NCBI GenBank assembly: GCA_000436035.1
Contig: FR893245.1
Span: 1 to 14,550, forward strand
Length of the DNA: 14,550 nucleotides
Reading direction: 5' to 3'
Source: Prevotella sp. CAG:732
GTDB lineage: Bacteria; Bacteroidota; Bacteroidia; Bacteroidales; Bacteroidaceae
Shown here: positions 7,098 through 14,550 of the stretch, one piece after another
How the letters are laid out: every line of letters begins with the position of its first letter
Numbering within the stretch: the stretch's first letter is position 1
The notes under the pieces: generated by a model
Told to the model about the DNA's origin: nothing
The model's input: only the letters and a program-made list of their open reading frames with translations
Database searches by the model: none
Translations under genes and position numbers: made by a program

Positions 7098-9236
7098 ATG
7101 AAGAAATTCAGCGTTTTGTTGATGGGTCTGTTGCTCCCTATGTTGGCAGCTGCCCAAACAGTGAAGTCGCCTAATGGCAATGTCTGCTTGACATTCTCCT
7201 TGAGCGACAAGGGACAGCCTACTTACGAGATGTCCTACAAGGGAAAGACAGTCATCAAGCCATCCCATCTCGGTTTGGAGTTAGCAAAGGACAAGCATGC
7301 CAGCAAAGGCATGGAGGAGACTGACTTGATGGACGGTTTCACCGAGACCGGCAGCAAGACTTCCACCTTTGATGAGACTTGGAAACCTGTATGGGGAGAG
7401 ACTGCCACCATCCGCAACAACTACAATGAGATGGAGGTCAACTTGAACCAGGCTTCTTCCAAGCGCAACATCACCATTCGTTTCCGTGTCTATGACTATG
7501 GTATGGGCTTGCGCTATGAGTTCCCTCAGCAGGAATCGCTCAACTACTTCGTTATCAAGGAAGAACATACTCAGTTCGCCATGACGGGCAACCATACCGC
7601 TTATTGGATTCCAGGTGATTACGATACCCAGGAGTATGAATATCAGATTACTCCATTGACTGGCATTCGCTCGGTCATCTCCAAGAATCGTGAGTCTTAT
7701 AAGAGCAATTCTTCTACCACCGTATTCTCTGATACCGGTGTGCAGACCTCTCTTCAGTTGAAGACCCAGGATGGCTTGTATATCAATATCCACGAGGCGG
7801 CTTGTTTGGATTATCCTACCATGCACCTCAACCTCGACGACAAGAACTTGGTGTTCGAGTCTTGGTTGACACCAGATGCAGTGGGCAAGAAGGGATTCAT
7901 CCAGACTCCATTCAATACCCCTTGGCGTACTGTTTTGGTAAGCGATGATGCTCGTGACATGCTCTCTTGCAAGTTGACTTTGAACCTCAACGAACCTTGC
8001 AAGATTAAGGATACTTCTTGGATTCACCCTACCAAGTACTGTGGTGTATGGTGGAACATGATTGTGGGTACCAAGACATGGAGCTATACCAATGACCTTC
8101 CATCAGTTCGCCTCGGTGTCACCGATTATAGCAAGTGCAAACCTAATGGTACACATGCTGCTACCAATGAGGAGGTGAAGAAATATATCGACTTTGCAGC
8201 CAAGAACGGACTTCAGGAAGTGTTGGTAGAAGGTTGGAATGAAGGTTGGGAGGACTGGTTCGGTCATCAGAAGCTCGATGTCTTCGACTTCGTGACTCCA
8301 TATCCAGACTTCGACATCAAGATGCTCAACGACTATGCACACTCCAAGGGTGTCAAGTTGATGATGCACCACGAGACCTCCGCTTCTGCCCTCAACTACG
8401 AGCGCCACTTGGAGGATGCCTTCAACTTGATGAACAAGTATGGTTATGATGCAGTGAAGACCGGTTATGTAGGCGACATCATCCCACGTGGCGAGTATCA
8501 CTACAGCCAGTTGATGAACAATCACTATCAGCGTGTCATCGAGACAGCAGCCAAGCATCACATCATGGTGAATGGCCATGAGGCTACACGTCCTACTGGC
8601 ATCTGCCGTACATGGCCTAACTTGGTAGGCAATGAAAGTGCTAGAGGTACTGAGTATGAGGCATTTGGCGGTTCTGTTCCTTATCATACAGTGATGTTGC
8701 CATTTACCCGTTTGCAGGGTGGTCCTATGGATTATACTCCAGGTATCTTCGAGACTCAGCTCTCTACTTGGAGCGATAACAAGAGTTTCGTTCACACCAC
8801 CCTCTGTGGTCAGCTCTCTTTGTATCTCGTGATGTATAGTCCTTTGCAGATGGCAGCCGACCTTCCTGAGCATTATGAGAAGTATGACGATGCCTTCCAG
8901 TTCATCCGTGACGTAGCTTGCGACTGGGATGACTCCAAGTATTTGGAGGCTGAGCCAGCCAAGTATATCACAGTAGCTCGTAAGGCAAAGGGCACCGACA
9001 ACTGGTTTGTAGGTGGTAAGACTGATGCCACTGCTCGTACAGCCGTGGTGAAGCTCGACTTCCTCGACAAGGGCAAGAAGTACAACTGTGCTATCTACCA
9101 GGATGCAGCCAATGCTGATTATGAGAAGAATCCAAAGGCATACCAGATTGTTCACAAGACCGTGAAGAAGGGTGATGTCTTGAAGATCAAGGAAGCACGT
9201 GGTGGTGGTTTCGCCATCTCTTTGCTTGCCAAGTAG
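7098..9236 (+). CDS. susB: GH97 alpha-glucosidase, SusB type (inverting)
   Basis: Periplasmic exo-acting alpha-glucosidase that releases glucose from maltose and malto-oligosaccharides. A classical signal peptide covers residues 1-19 (MKKFSVLLMGLLLPMLAAA, cut before Gln20) with no lipobox. A GH97 N-terminal beta-sandwich is followed by the barrel and a C-terminal beta domain. At 712 residues it is close to B. thetaiotaomicron SusB (738). All five key glutamates, as I recall them for SusB, appear at a constant offset of 13: Glu181 and Glu495, Glu513 (calcium ligands), Glu426 (base, in MMHHETSA), and Glu519 (acid, in TEYEAFGG). This pattern belongs to the inverting branch; the retaining GH97 enzymes use an aspartate nucleophile instead. 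It lies 77 bp after malQ and 181 bp before pulA. The enzyme class is secure; preferred chain length is not readable. Confidence 0.95.
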   Translation: MKKFSVLLMGLLLPMLAAAQTVKSPNGNVCLTFSLSDKGQPTYEMSYKGKTVIKPSHLGLELAKDKHASKGMEETDLMDGFTETGSKTSTFDETWKPVWGETATIRNNYNEMEVNLNQASSKRNITIRFRVYDYGMGLRYEFPQQESLNYFVIKEEHTQFAMTGNHTAYWIPGDYDTQEYEYQITPLTGIRSVISKNRESYKSNSSTTVFSDTGVQTSLQLKTQDGLYINIHEAACLDYPTMHLNLDDKNLVFESWLTPDAVGKKGFIQTPFNTPWRTVLVSDDARDMLSCKLTLNLNEPCKIKDTSWIHPTKYCGVWWNMIVGTKTWSYTNDLPSVRLGVTDYSKCKPNGTHAATNEEVKKYIDFAAKNGLQEVLVEGWNEGWEDWFGHQKLDVFDFVTPYPDFDIKMLNDYAHSKGVKLMMHHETSASALNYERHLEDAFNLMNKYGYDAVKTGYVGDIIPRGEYHYSQLMNNHYQRVIETAAKHHIMVNGHEATRPTGICRTWPNLVGNESARGTEYEAFGGSVPYHTVMLPFTRLQGGPMDYTPGIFETQLSTWSDNKSFVHTTLCGQLSLYLVMYSPLQMAADLPEHYEKYDDAFQFIRDVACDWDDSKYLEAEPAKYITVARKAKGTDNWFVGGKTDATARTAVVKLDFLDKGKKYNCAIYQDAANADYEKNPKAYQIVHKTVKKGDVLKIKEARGGGFAISLLAK

Positions 9237-9417
9237 AGTTGTTTGACAATAATATATATAACTTAATACACGCTCAAGCCTTCGCCTATGATTTACGCAT
9301 TCTGACGTTTGCGTATTTCCGGGCGATGGGCAAGACGGAATTAAATACGCTCAAAATGAGCGTGTTTAATTCTGCTTTTTCTTTACAAATGTAGCTATTA
9401 GTAGAAACTAATTTCGT
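9237..9417 (+). promoter_or_regulatory. Structured leader upstream of pulA, attenuator-like
   Basis: The longest gap inside the enzyme cluster, without a recognisable TTTG/TAnnTTTG promoter. It holds five segments that can pair in exclusive ways. TACGCA (9294-9299) pairs with TGCGTA (9310-9315). GCGTATTT (9311-9318) pairs with AAATACGC (9343-9350). The latter is part of the left arm of the terminator at 9338-9372. ACACGCTC (9268-9275) can also pair with the terminator's right arm at GAGCGTGT (9358-9365). The order fits an attenuator in which earlier pairings decide whether the terminator forms. An outer TCGCC/GGCGA stem (9282-9286, 9322-9326) may enclose the first pairing. No known riboswitch or leader family was recognised, and regulation is inference. 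Confidence 0.4.
9338..9384 (+). terminator. Intrinsic terminator before pulA
   Basis: GAATTAAATACGCTC (9338-9352) pairs with GAGCGTGTTTAATTC (9358-9372): 15 bp with one G-U pair and an AAAAT loop. After TGC comes TTTTTCTTT (9376-9384), a good U-tract. It lies 34 bp before the pulA start. It could simply end the susB transcript, but pulA then lacks a visible promoter, which is why conditional termination is considered. Confidence 0.7.
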
Positions 9418-11430
9418 ATGAAAGTAATCAAAACTATCTCTTTATCTCTTATGCTATCAGCTATCCCTCAACTGCTTATGGCTCAAGATACCTTCGGAGA
9501 AATGATTTATTCGAAGGTAAAAACTCTTTTCAAATTGAATGCACCGACAACTGTCAATCTAGATGGAATGACGGGTGCAACGACTCAAATAGACAAGAAA
9601 AAACAGGTTGAGATACATATTTATGAAGATGGACAGGGCGGAAAGGCGATTAAGACCATCAAGATGAAAGCGAGTGGTGAAAATCGCTGGGAAGCTACTG
9701 TCAAGGGCGATTTGAAAGGCAAGTTTTATACCTTTGACATCGGCAAGGGGGAGACACCGGGTGTCTTCGCCAAAGCGGTGGGAGTGAATGGAATGCGTGG
9801 TGCCATCGTGGATATGGCAGAAACCAATCCACAAGGATGGGAAAATGACCAACGCCCTGTGATTCAGTCACCTGCCGACCTCGTCATCTACGAGATGCAC
9901 TGGCGTGACTTCTCCATCGATGTCTCTTCTGGCTTGAAAAACAAGGGCAAGTTCTTGGCTTTGACGGAGCCAAAGGCGATAGAACACTTGAAGAGTCTCG
10001 GTGTCAATGCCGTTCATATCCTTCCGTCTTTCGACTATGCTTCGGTAGATGAAACCAAGTTGGACACTCCTCAGTACAACTGGGGCTACGACCCTAAGAA
10101 CTACAATGTGCCAGAGGGCAGTTACTCCACCGACCCTTACAACCCCGTGACTCGTATCAAGGAGTTCAAGCAGATGGTGCAGGCTCTACACAAAGCGGGT
10201 ATCCGTGTCATCCTCGACGTGGTGTATAACCATACTTTCAACATCGACCACAGCAACTTCCAGTTGACTTATCCTGATATGTATTATCGTAAGACGGCTG
10301 ACGGCAAGTATTCCGATGGTTCGGGATGTGGCAATGAGACGGCTTCCGAGAAGCCATTGATGCGTGAGTTCATGTTGGAAAGCGTGAAGTATTGGATAGA
10401 TGAATATCATATCGATGGCTTCCGCTTCGACTTGATGGGCGTGCATGACATCGAGACAATGCAGCAGATTCGTGCCGAAGTCAACAAGATTGATCCTTCT
10501 ATCTATATCTATGGTGAGGGATGGAGCGCAGGCTCTTGTGCTTATCCAGTGGATAAATTGGCTATGAAGGCTAATGCTCAGCAACTCAATGGAATAGCAG
10601 CCTTCAGTGATGATATGCGTGATGCTCTCCGTGGTCCTTTCTCCGATGATCATAAGGGTGCTCTCTTGGCAGGAATCCCTGGCGAGGAAGAGAGCTTGAA
10701 GTTCGGCATCGTGGGCGGTATCGCTCATCCACAGGTGGATATGACGAAGGTCAACTATGACAAGAAGCCATGGACCAACAATCCTACGGAGCAAATCAGC
10801 TACGTGAGTTGCCATGACGACATGTGCTTGGTCGATCGCTTGAAAGCCAGCATTCCATCGCTCACCGACAAGAATATCCCGGAGAAGGAGCGCACAGCAG
10901 AGTTGATTCGTATCGACCAACTTGCACAGACTGCCGTCTTCACTTCGCAAGGTGTGCCTTTCATCCTGAGTGGTGAGGAAATGCTTCGTGACAAGAAGGG
11001 TGTACACAATAGTTACAACTCTCCAGATAGCATCAACCATCTGGATTGGAATAACTTACAGCGTTATCCACAGCTCTTCGCTTATTACAAGAACTTGATT
11101 CAGTTGCGTAAGAATCACCCTGCCTTCCGCCTCGCAACAGGCGATAAGGTGCGTCAACATTTGGAGTTCTTGCCAGCGGTGAATAGTAAGTACGTGAAGC
11201 AAGATTGCCTCGTCGGTTTCTTGCTCAAAGACTTGCAGGAGATAGATGCTTGGAAGACCATCGTCGTCATCTACAACTTCAACAAGGAAGCGAAGGAGAT
11301 GGCGATACCTGAGGGAAATTATACCATCGCGTGCTGCAATGGAACTATCGATGAAGCAGGATTGGGAGAAGTATCGGGCAAGGAAGTATTGGTCGATGGT
11401 CAGTCGGCTCTGATTCTCTTTCAGAAGTAG
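9418..11430 (+). CDS. pulA: Type I pullulanase, GH13
   Basis: Debranching enzyme that hydrolyses alpha-1,6 bonds in pullulan and branched maltodextrins, predicted periplasmic. Residues 1-22 form a classical signal peptide ending LLMA before Gln23, without a lipobox cysteine. A CBM48-like N-terminal domain (about 25-125) precedes the GH13 barrel. The diagnostic type I motif YNWGYDP is at 220-226. The four GH13 conserved regions are visible: DVVYNHT (267-273), DGFRFDLMG with nucleophile Asp338, YGEGW with acid/base Glu367, and SCHDD with His466 and Asp467. A C-terminal beta domain closes the protein. Length, 670, matches Bacteroides PulA. The first 120 or so codons look more AT-rich than the rest. 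It follows the structured gap at 9237-9417 and precedes the SusA gene by 47 bp, so pulA and susA are probably one transcript. Confidence is high. Confidence 0.94.
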   Translation: MKVIKTISLSLMLSAIPQLLMAQDTFGEMIYSKVKTLFKLNAPTTVNLDGMTGATTQIDKKKQVEIHIYEDGQGGKAIKTIKMKASGENRWEATVKGDLKGKFYTFDIGKGETPGVFAKAVGVNGMRGAIVDMAETNPQGWENDQRPVIQSPADLVIYEMHWRDFSIDVSSGLKNKGKFLALTEPKAIEHLKSLGVNAVHILPSFDYASVDETKLDTPQYNWGYDPKNYNVPEGSYSTDPYNPVTRIKEFKQMVQALHKAGIRVILDVVYNHTFNIDHSNFQLTYPDMYYRKTADGKYSDGSGCGNETASEKPLMREFMLESVKYWIDEYHIDGFRFDLMGVHDIETMQQIRAEVNKIDPSIYIYGEGWSAGSCAYPVDKLAMKANAQQLNGIAAFSDDMRDALRGPFSDDHKGALLAGIPGEEESLKFGIVGGIAHPQVDMTKVNYDKKPWTNNPTEQISYVSCHDDMCLVDRLKASIPSLTDKNIPEKERTAELIRIDQLAQTAVFTSQGVPFILSGEEMLRDKKGVHNSYNSPDSINHLDWNNLQRYPQLFAYYKNLIQLRKNHPAFRLATGDKVRQHLEFLPAVNSKYVKQDCLVGFLLKDLQEIDAWKTIVVIYNFNKEAKEMAIPEGNYTIACCNGTIDEAGLGEVSGKEVLVDGQSALILFQK

Positions 11431-11477
11431 ATAGAGCTATTTGCCTATGTATTTGTAAACTATATAATAAAGATTAT

Positions 11478-13409
11478 ATGATGAAGAAGAAACTTTTATC
11501 ATTCATGATGCTTATGAGTACAACTGTAAGTATGAATGCTGCGGTCCATGTGGATCGCATTGAACCTACCGATTGGTATGTAGGCATGAAGGATGCCTCA
11601 CTCCAGTTGATGGTGTATGGAAAGGATGTGCGAAATGCCGATGTTGATGTTCAATATCCTGGCGTTCGCATCGATTCTATCGCAAGATTGGATTCGCCTA
11701 ACTATCTCTTGGTATATCTTAATCTTGATGGTGCCAAGGCTGGTGAAATGACCTTGAACTTCAAGCAAGGCAAGCAAACCAAGAAAGTAAAATATCTCTT
11801 GAAGAATCGTGAGATGCCTGGTGACAAGCGCATCGGGTTCTCCAATGAGGACGTACTCTATATGTTGATGCCTGACCGCTTCGCCAATGGCAATCCTAAG
11901 AATGATGCCTTCAAGACGATGCGTGACAAGACTTGTGACCGCACGGCTCCTAGCCTTCGCCACGGAGGTGACTTGGAGGGAATCCGTCAGCATCTTGACT
12001 ATTTTAATCAGTTGGGTGTCACCGCTTTATGGTTTACACCAGTGCTGGAGAATGACAGCCCTAATGATGGCAAGAATAGCACTTATCATGGTTATGCCAC
12101 TACCAATTATTATAAGGTGGATTCTCGTTTCGGTACCAATGCCGAGTATAAGAAGTTGATAGACGAGGCACACCAGAAGGGCTTGAAGGTGGTGATGGAC
12201 ATGATTTTCAACCATTGCGGTTTCGAGCATCCTTGGGTAGCGGATATGCCTTCAAAGGATTGGTTTAATACCCCAGAGTGGTTGATGCCAGAGTATCAGA
12301 CTCCTGAGCATCAGAAGAAGATAGGTACGATGGACGGCAGCCGCACGGTCAATGATATGTATCTCCAAACCAACTATAAGTTGACTCCAGTCTTGGATCC
12401 TTACGCCAGCAAGGTAGATCTCCATGAGACCGTTGATGGCTGGTTTGTGCCTTCAATGCCAGATTTGAATCAAAGAAACCCTCATGTGATGAAATACCTG
12501 ATTCAAAACAGCGAGTGGTGGATAGAGACCGTTGGAATCGATGGCATTCGCATGGATACTTATCCATACGCCGACCGAGATGGAATGGCGCTTTGGATGA
12601 AGACCTTGGACAATGAATATCCTCACTTCAATACAGTAGGTGAGACTTGGGTAACCGAACCTGCCTATACTGCAGCTTGGCAGAAAGACAGCAAACTCTC
12701 CAAGAAAAACAGTTATCTGAAGACCGTAATGGACTTCGCCTTCTTCGACCGCATCAATAGTGCCAAGCATGAGGAGACTGATGACTGGTGGAATGGCATG
12801 AACCGCATCTACAACGTGCTCTGTTACGATTATCTCTATCCAAATCCGAAGAGTGTGATGGCATTTGTGGAGAATCATGATACCGATCGCTTCTTGGGTG
12901 AGGGCAAGGATACCTTGGCACTGAAGCAGGCGCTAGCCCTCTTGCTCACCATCAACCGTACCCCTCAACTCTATTATGGTACAGAGGTGTTGATGAACGG
13001 CACCAAGAGTGTAACCGATGGCTATGTGCGCAGGGATTTCCCTGGTGGATGGGCTGGCGACAAGCACAATGCCTTTACAGCAGAGGGACGTACCCAAACC
13101 GAGAACCAGATGTTCAATTGGCTCAGTCGCTTGCTCCACTGGCGTCAAGGCAACGAGGTGATTACCAAGGGTAAGCAAACCCAGTTCTGTCCTCAGAAGG
13201 GCGTGTATGTCATCGCTCGCCAATACCAAGGCAAGAGCGTGATGACCATCATCAATGGCAAGAACGAGGCGAACGAGTTGAATGTATCTCGCTATGCTGA
13301 GATTATCGGTTCGCACGACAAGGCTACGGATGTGACAAATGGTCGCACCGTTCTTATCAATAAGGATGTGAAACTCCGTCCTCGTCAGGTGATGGTGTTG
13401 GAATTCTAG
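11478..13409 (+). CDS. susA: Neopullulanase/alpha-amylase, SusA-like GH13
   Basis: Periplasmic endo-acting GH13 enzyme that cuts alpha-1,4 bonds in imported malto-oligosaccharides, as SusA does in B. thetaiotaomicron. Residues 1-21 form a classical signal peptide (MMKKKLLSFMMLMSTTVSMNA), with no lipobox, so it is not an outer-membrane SusG-type amylase. An N-terminal cyclomaltodextrinase-type domain (about 22-115) precedes the barrel, which opens with VLYMLMPDRFANGNP. Active-site residues: DMIFNHCG, DGIRMDTYPYAD with nucleophile Asp360, VGETW with acid/base Glu389, and ENHDTDR with His467 and Asp468. Length, 643, is near that of SusA (617). Two adjacent ATG codons (11478, 11481) are both possible starts. 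No promoter motif lies in the 47-bp gap after pulA. It is the last gene of the cluster, facing the GH51 gene. Cyclomaltodextrinase activity cannot be excluded. Confidence 0.93.
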   Translation: MMKKKLLSFMMLMSTTVSMNAAVHVDRIEPTDWYVGMKDASLQLMVYGKDVRNADVDVQYPGVRIDSIARLDSPNYLLVYLNLDGAKAGEMTLNFKQGKQTKKVKYLLKNREMPGDKRIGFSNEDVLYMLMPDRFANGNPKNDAFKTMRDKTCDRTAPSLRHGGDLEGIRQHLDYFNQLGVTALWFTPVLENDSPNDGKNSTYHGYATTNYYKVDSRFGTNAEYKKLIDEAHQKGLKVVMDMIFNHCGFEHPWVADMPSKDWFNTPEWLMPEYQTPEHQKKIGTMDGSRTVNDMYLQTNYKLTPVLDPYASKVDLHETVDGWFVPSMPDLNQRNPHVMKYLIQNSEWWIETVGIDGIRMDTYPYADRDGMALWMKTLDNEYPHFNTVGETWVTEPAYTAAWQKDSKLSKKNSYLKTVMDFAFFDRINSAKHEETDDWWNGMNRIYNVLCYDYLYPNPKSVMAFVENHDTDRFLGEGKDTLALKQALALLLTINRTPQLYYGTEVLMNGTKSVTDGYVRRDFPGGWAGDKHNAFTAEGRTQTENQMFNWLSRLLHWRQGNEVITKGKQTQFCPQKGVYVIARQYQGKSVMTIINGKNEANELNVSRYAEIIGSHDKATDVTNGRTVLINKDVKLRPRQVMVLEF

Positions 13410-13462
13410 AGAGAAAGTTACTCTTTATGCTTGCATTATAGCTAGTATTGCTAGCATATGAA

Positions 13463-13494
13463 AAGCCCTATCTGTCGTGAAACAGATAGGGCTT
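13463..13494 (-). terminator. Terminator between convergent susA and GH51 genes
   Basis: Perfect 13-bp stem AAGCCCTATCTGT (13463-13475) and ACAGATAGGGCTT (13482-13494), with a 6-nt loop. Read on the - strand it is followed by TTTT, giving a good terminator for the GH51 gene. On the + strand only a short, broken T-run follows, so it would be a weaker stop for susA. The remaining sequence of this gap (13410-13537) contains short GCTAG repeats and nothing else recognisable. Confidence 0.75.
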
Positions 13495-13537
13495 AATAGT
13501 GTCTGGTATAACAACGATAACAGAAAGAAATTTATCT

Positions 13538-14550
13538 TTAGAAGCGATAAACAGCAAAGCTGTTTGCTTTCATCTTCACGTTTAATACGTTGCCGTTTGC
13601 CTCGACATCAGATGTTACAGGTACAACGGCATTTTTGTTGTCAATCTTGTTCTCTGCCTGGATGTCATCGGCATGGAGGAGAGTCAACTTACCGGCGTTC
13701 AACTTCTTCAAGCCGTTGAAGGTGACGGTGATGTCCTTCTCCTCATTTGATGTGTTGGCAATCTTCACGATGTAGCTCTTCGTGTTCTTGTCGTAGCAAG
13801 CGGTGGCATAGAGACCATCCTTGCCTTCCACAGCCTTGCCATCCTCGGTGAGCTTCAGTACATGGGTACCCTTGTTCAAACCATAGAGTTGCTGTACATA
13901 GTAATTGGCAGAACGAACAGAAGTGAGGTTGTCGAACCAGATCAAGTCTGGACGCCACTGCCATCCCTCGACATGAGCGAAGAGAGGAGCATAGGTAGCC
14001 TGATATACCACGTCGGCATTGCGCTCCAAGCCTGTCATGAAGGCTGCCTCTGAGAGAGCTGCCTCCCAAGAGTTAGGGTCGTGCTTGGCGTGAGCGGCAT
14101 ACTCGCCGGCGAATACCTTAGGACCCTTGCGGTCGTAGTTGTCATATCTGCCTGCATTGCTGCGGAACCACTCTGGGCTCTTGTAGTAGTGCTCATCCAC
14201 GAGGTCGGTACCCAACTTGCGCATCTGCTCCCATCCGTAGTCGAAATCCTTGCCATCGGCAGAAGGACCTGATGAACCACAGATCTTGATTTTAGGATAC
14301 TTAGCACGAATCTGCTCCATGAACTTCTGCAAACGCTCAGGGTACATAGGTCCCCACTGCTCGTTGCCGATACCTATCTGCTTGAGGTTGAATGGTGCTG
14401 GATGACCCATATCGGCACGGAGCTTACCCCACTTGGAGGTAACAGGGCCATTGGCGAACTCGATGAGATCGAGGGCATCGTCGATATAGCTCTGGAGATC
14501 CTTGACTGCTACATGCGCATTAGGATCCTTATCATCGTTCTGATCCTGGC
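13538..14550 (-). CDS. GH51 alpha-L-arabinofuranosidase, C-terminal part (5' end outside window)
   Basis: Exo-enzyme that removes terminal alpha-L-arabinofuranosyl residues from arabinan, arabinoxylan or their oligosaccharides. Only the last 336 residues are visible; the frame stays open to the window edge with no start, so Met at 14408-14410 is internal. The segment covers the second half of the barrel and the arabinofuranosidase C-terminal beta domain. Key residues are present: acid/base Glu in IGIGNEQWGP (codon 14360-14362) and nucleophile Glu in VFAGEYAAH (codon 14102-14104). KWGKLRADMGHP just before is typical of Bacteroidota GH51 enzymes. It converges on susA and ends in its own terminator, so it is probably part of a neighbouring hemicellulose locus. 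The signal peptide and cell location cannot be judged. Confidence 0.92.
   Translation of the reverse strand, partial: QDQNDDKDPNAHVAVKDLQSYIDDALDLIEFANGPVTSKWGKLRADMGHPAPFNLKQIGIGNEQWGPMYPERLQKFMEQIRAKYPKIKICGSSGPSADGKDFDYGWEQMRKLGTDLVDEHYYKSPEWFRSNAGRYDNYDRKGPKVFAGEYAAHAKHDPNSWEAALSEAAFMTGLERNADVVYQATYAPLFAHVEGWQWRPDLIWFDNLTSVRSANYYVQQLYGLNKGTHVLKLTEDGKAVEGKDGLYATACYDKNTKSYIVKIANTSNEEKDITVTFNGLKKLNAGKLTLLHADDIQAENKIDNKNAVVPVTSDVEANGNVLNVKMKANSFAVYRF

Noticed and set aside
8103..9155. Long open frame on the - strand (350 codons) within susB, and a similar one at 6025-6939 within malQ
   Set aside because: Both lie opposite well-supported enzyme genes and translate to sequences without recognisable domains; long antisense frames are a common by-product of codon bias.
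9298..9315. Operator half-site (ACGTTTGCG) in the pulA leader resembling the lacI palindrome
   Set aside because: Only the right half matches (8 of 9); the left half matches 4 of 9, so there is no palindrome. The bases are better explained as segment 2 of the RNA stem ladder.
11440..11455. TGTATTTG before susA as a promoter -7 element
   Set aside because: It misses the TA of TAnnTTTG, and the only upstream TTTG is 4 bp away, far from the needed spacing of about 20 bp.
13441..13455. GCTAG/CTAGC inverted repeat in the susA-GH51 gap
   Set aside because: Only 5 bp with no T-run or promoter nearby; the adjacent 13-bp stem at 13463-13494 already explains termination.
13538..14550. GH51 gene as part of the starch system
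   Set aside because: It is on the opposite strand with its own terminator, and its family acts on alpha-L-arabinofuranosides, not alpha-glucans.
1..14550. CRISPR arrays, insertion sequences, integrases, tRNA or rRNA genes
   Set aside because: No spaced direct repeats, transposase-like frames, terminal inverted repeats or RNA gene signatures were found on either strand.

Overview
The window looks like gut Bacteroidota, most likely Prevotella/Segatella (copri-like). The gene content is a Sus-type starch-utilisation locus: a SusE/F-like lipoprotein, GH97 SusB, GH13 SusA, and a GH77 MalQ with two N-terminal CBM20 modules. Intergenic regions carry Bacteroidota promoter motifs (TTTG about 20 bp before TAnnTTTG), and Shine-Dalgarno sequences are mostly absent. 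Species assignment is inference; the locus type is well supported.

Layout on the + strand: (1) 75-1571, a SusE/F-like surface lipoprotein, probably the tail of an upstream susCD operon, ended by a strong terminator. (2) 1846-4217, a LacI-family regulator and an SLC45/MalT-like MFS sugar transporter, 32 bp apart and probably one operon, ended by a second terminator. (3) 4345-13409, four co-oriented saccharidase genes: cytoplasmic malQ, then three genes with signal peptides, the GH97 alpha-glucosidase (susB), a type I pullulanase (pulA) and a SusA-like neopullulanase. (4) On the - strand, converging on susA, the C-terminal part of a GH51 alpha-L-arabinofuranosidase that runs off the window edge; it probably belongs to a separate arabinan/arabinoxylan locus.

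Likely pathway (inference from families and targeting signals): surface SusCDE-type proteins bind and import malto-oligosaccharides. Periplasmic pullulanase and neopullulanase cut alpha-1,6 and alpha-1,4 bonds, SusB releases glucose, the MFS carrier moves maltose or short maltodextrins into the cytoplasm, and MalQ disproportionates them. No SusR-like regulator and no outer-membrane SusG-type lipoprotein amylase is present in the window. The LacI-family protein is the only visible regulator candidate.

The least explained content is non-coding. First, two regulatory modules, before lacI and before malQ, each combine an 18-bp palindrome (15 of 18 bases identical between them) with a TAAYTTTGCAGC promoter core about 61 bp downstream; in the second, the palindrome is the core of the mfs terminator. 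Second, the 181-bp susB-pulA gap holds a ladder of mutually exclusive stems ending in a U-tract terminator, which resembles a transcription attenuator. No CRISPR array, tRNA, rRNA or mobile element was seen.
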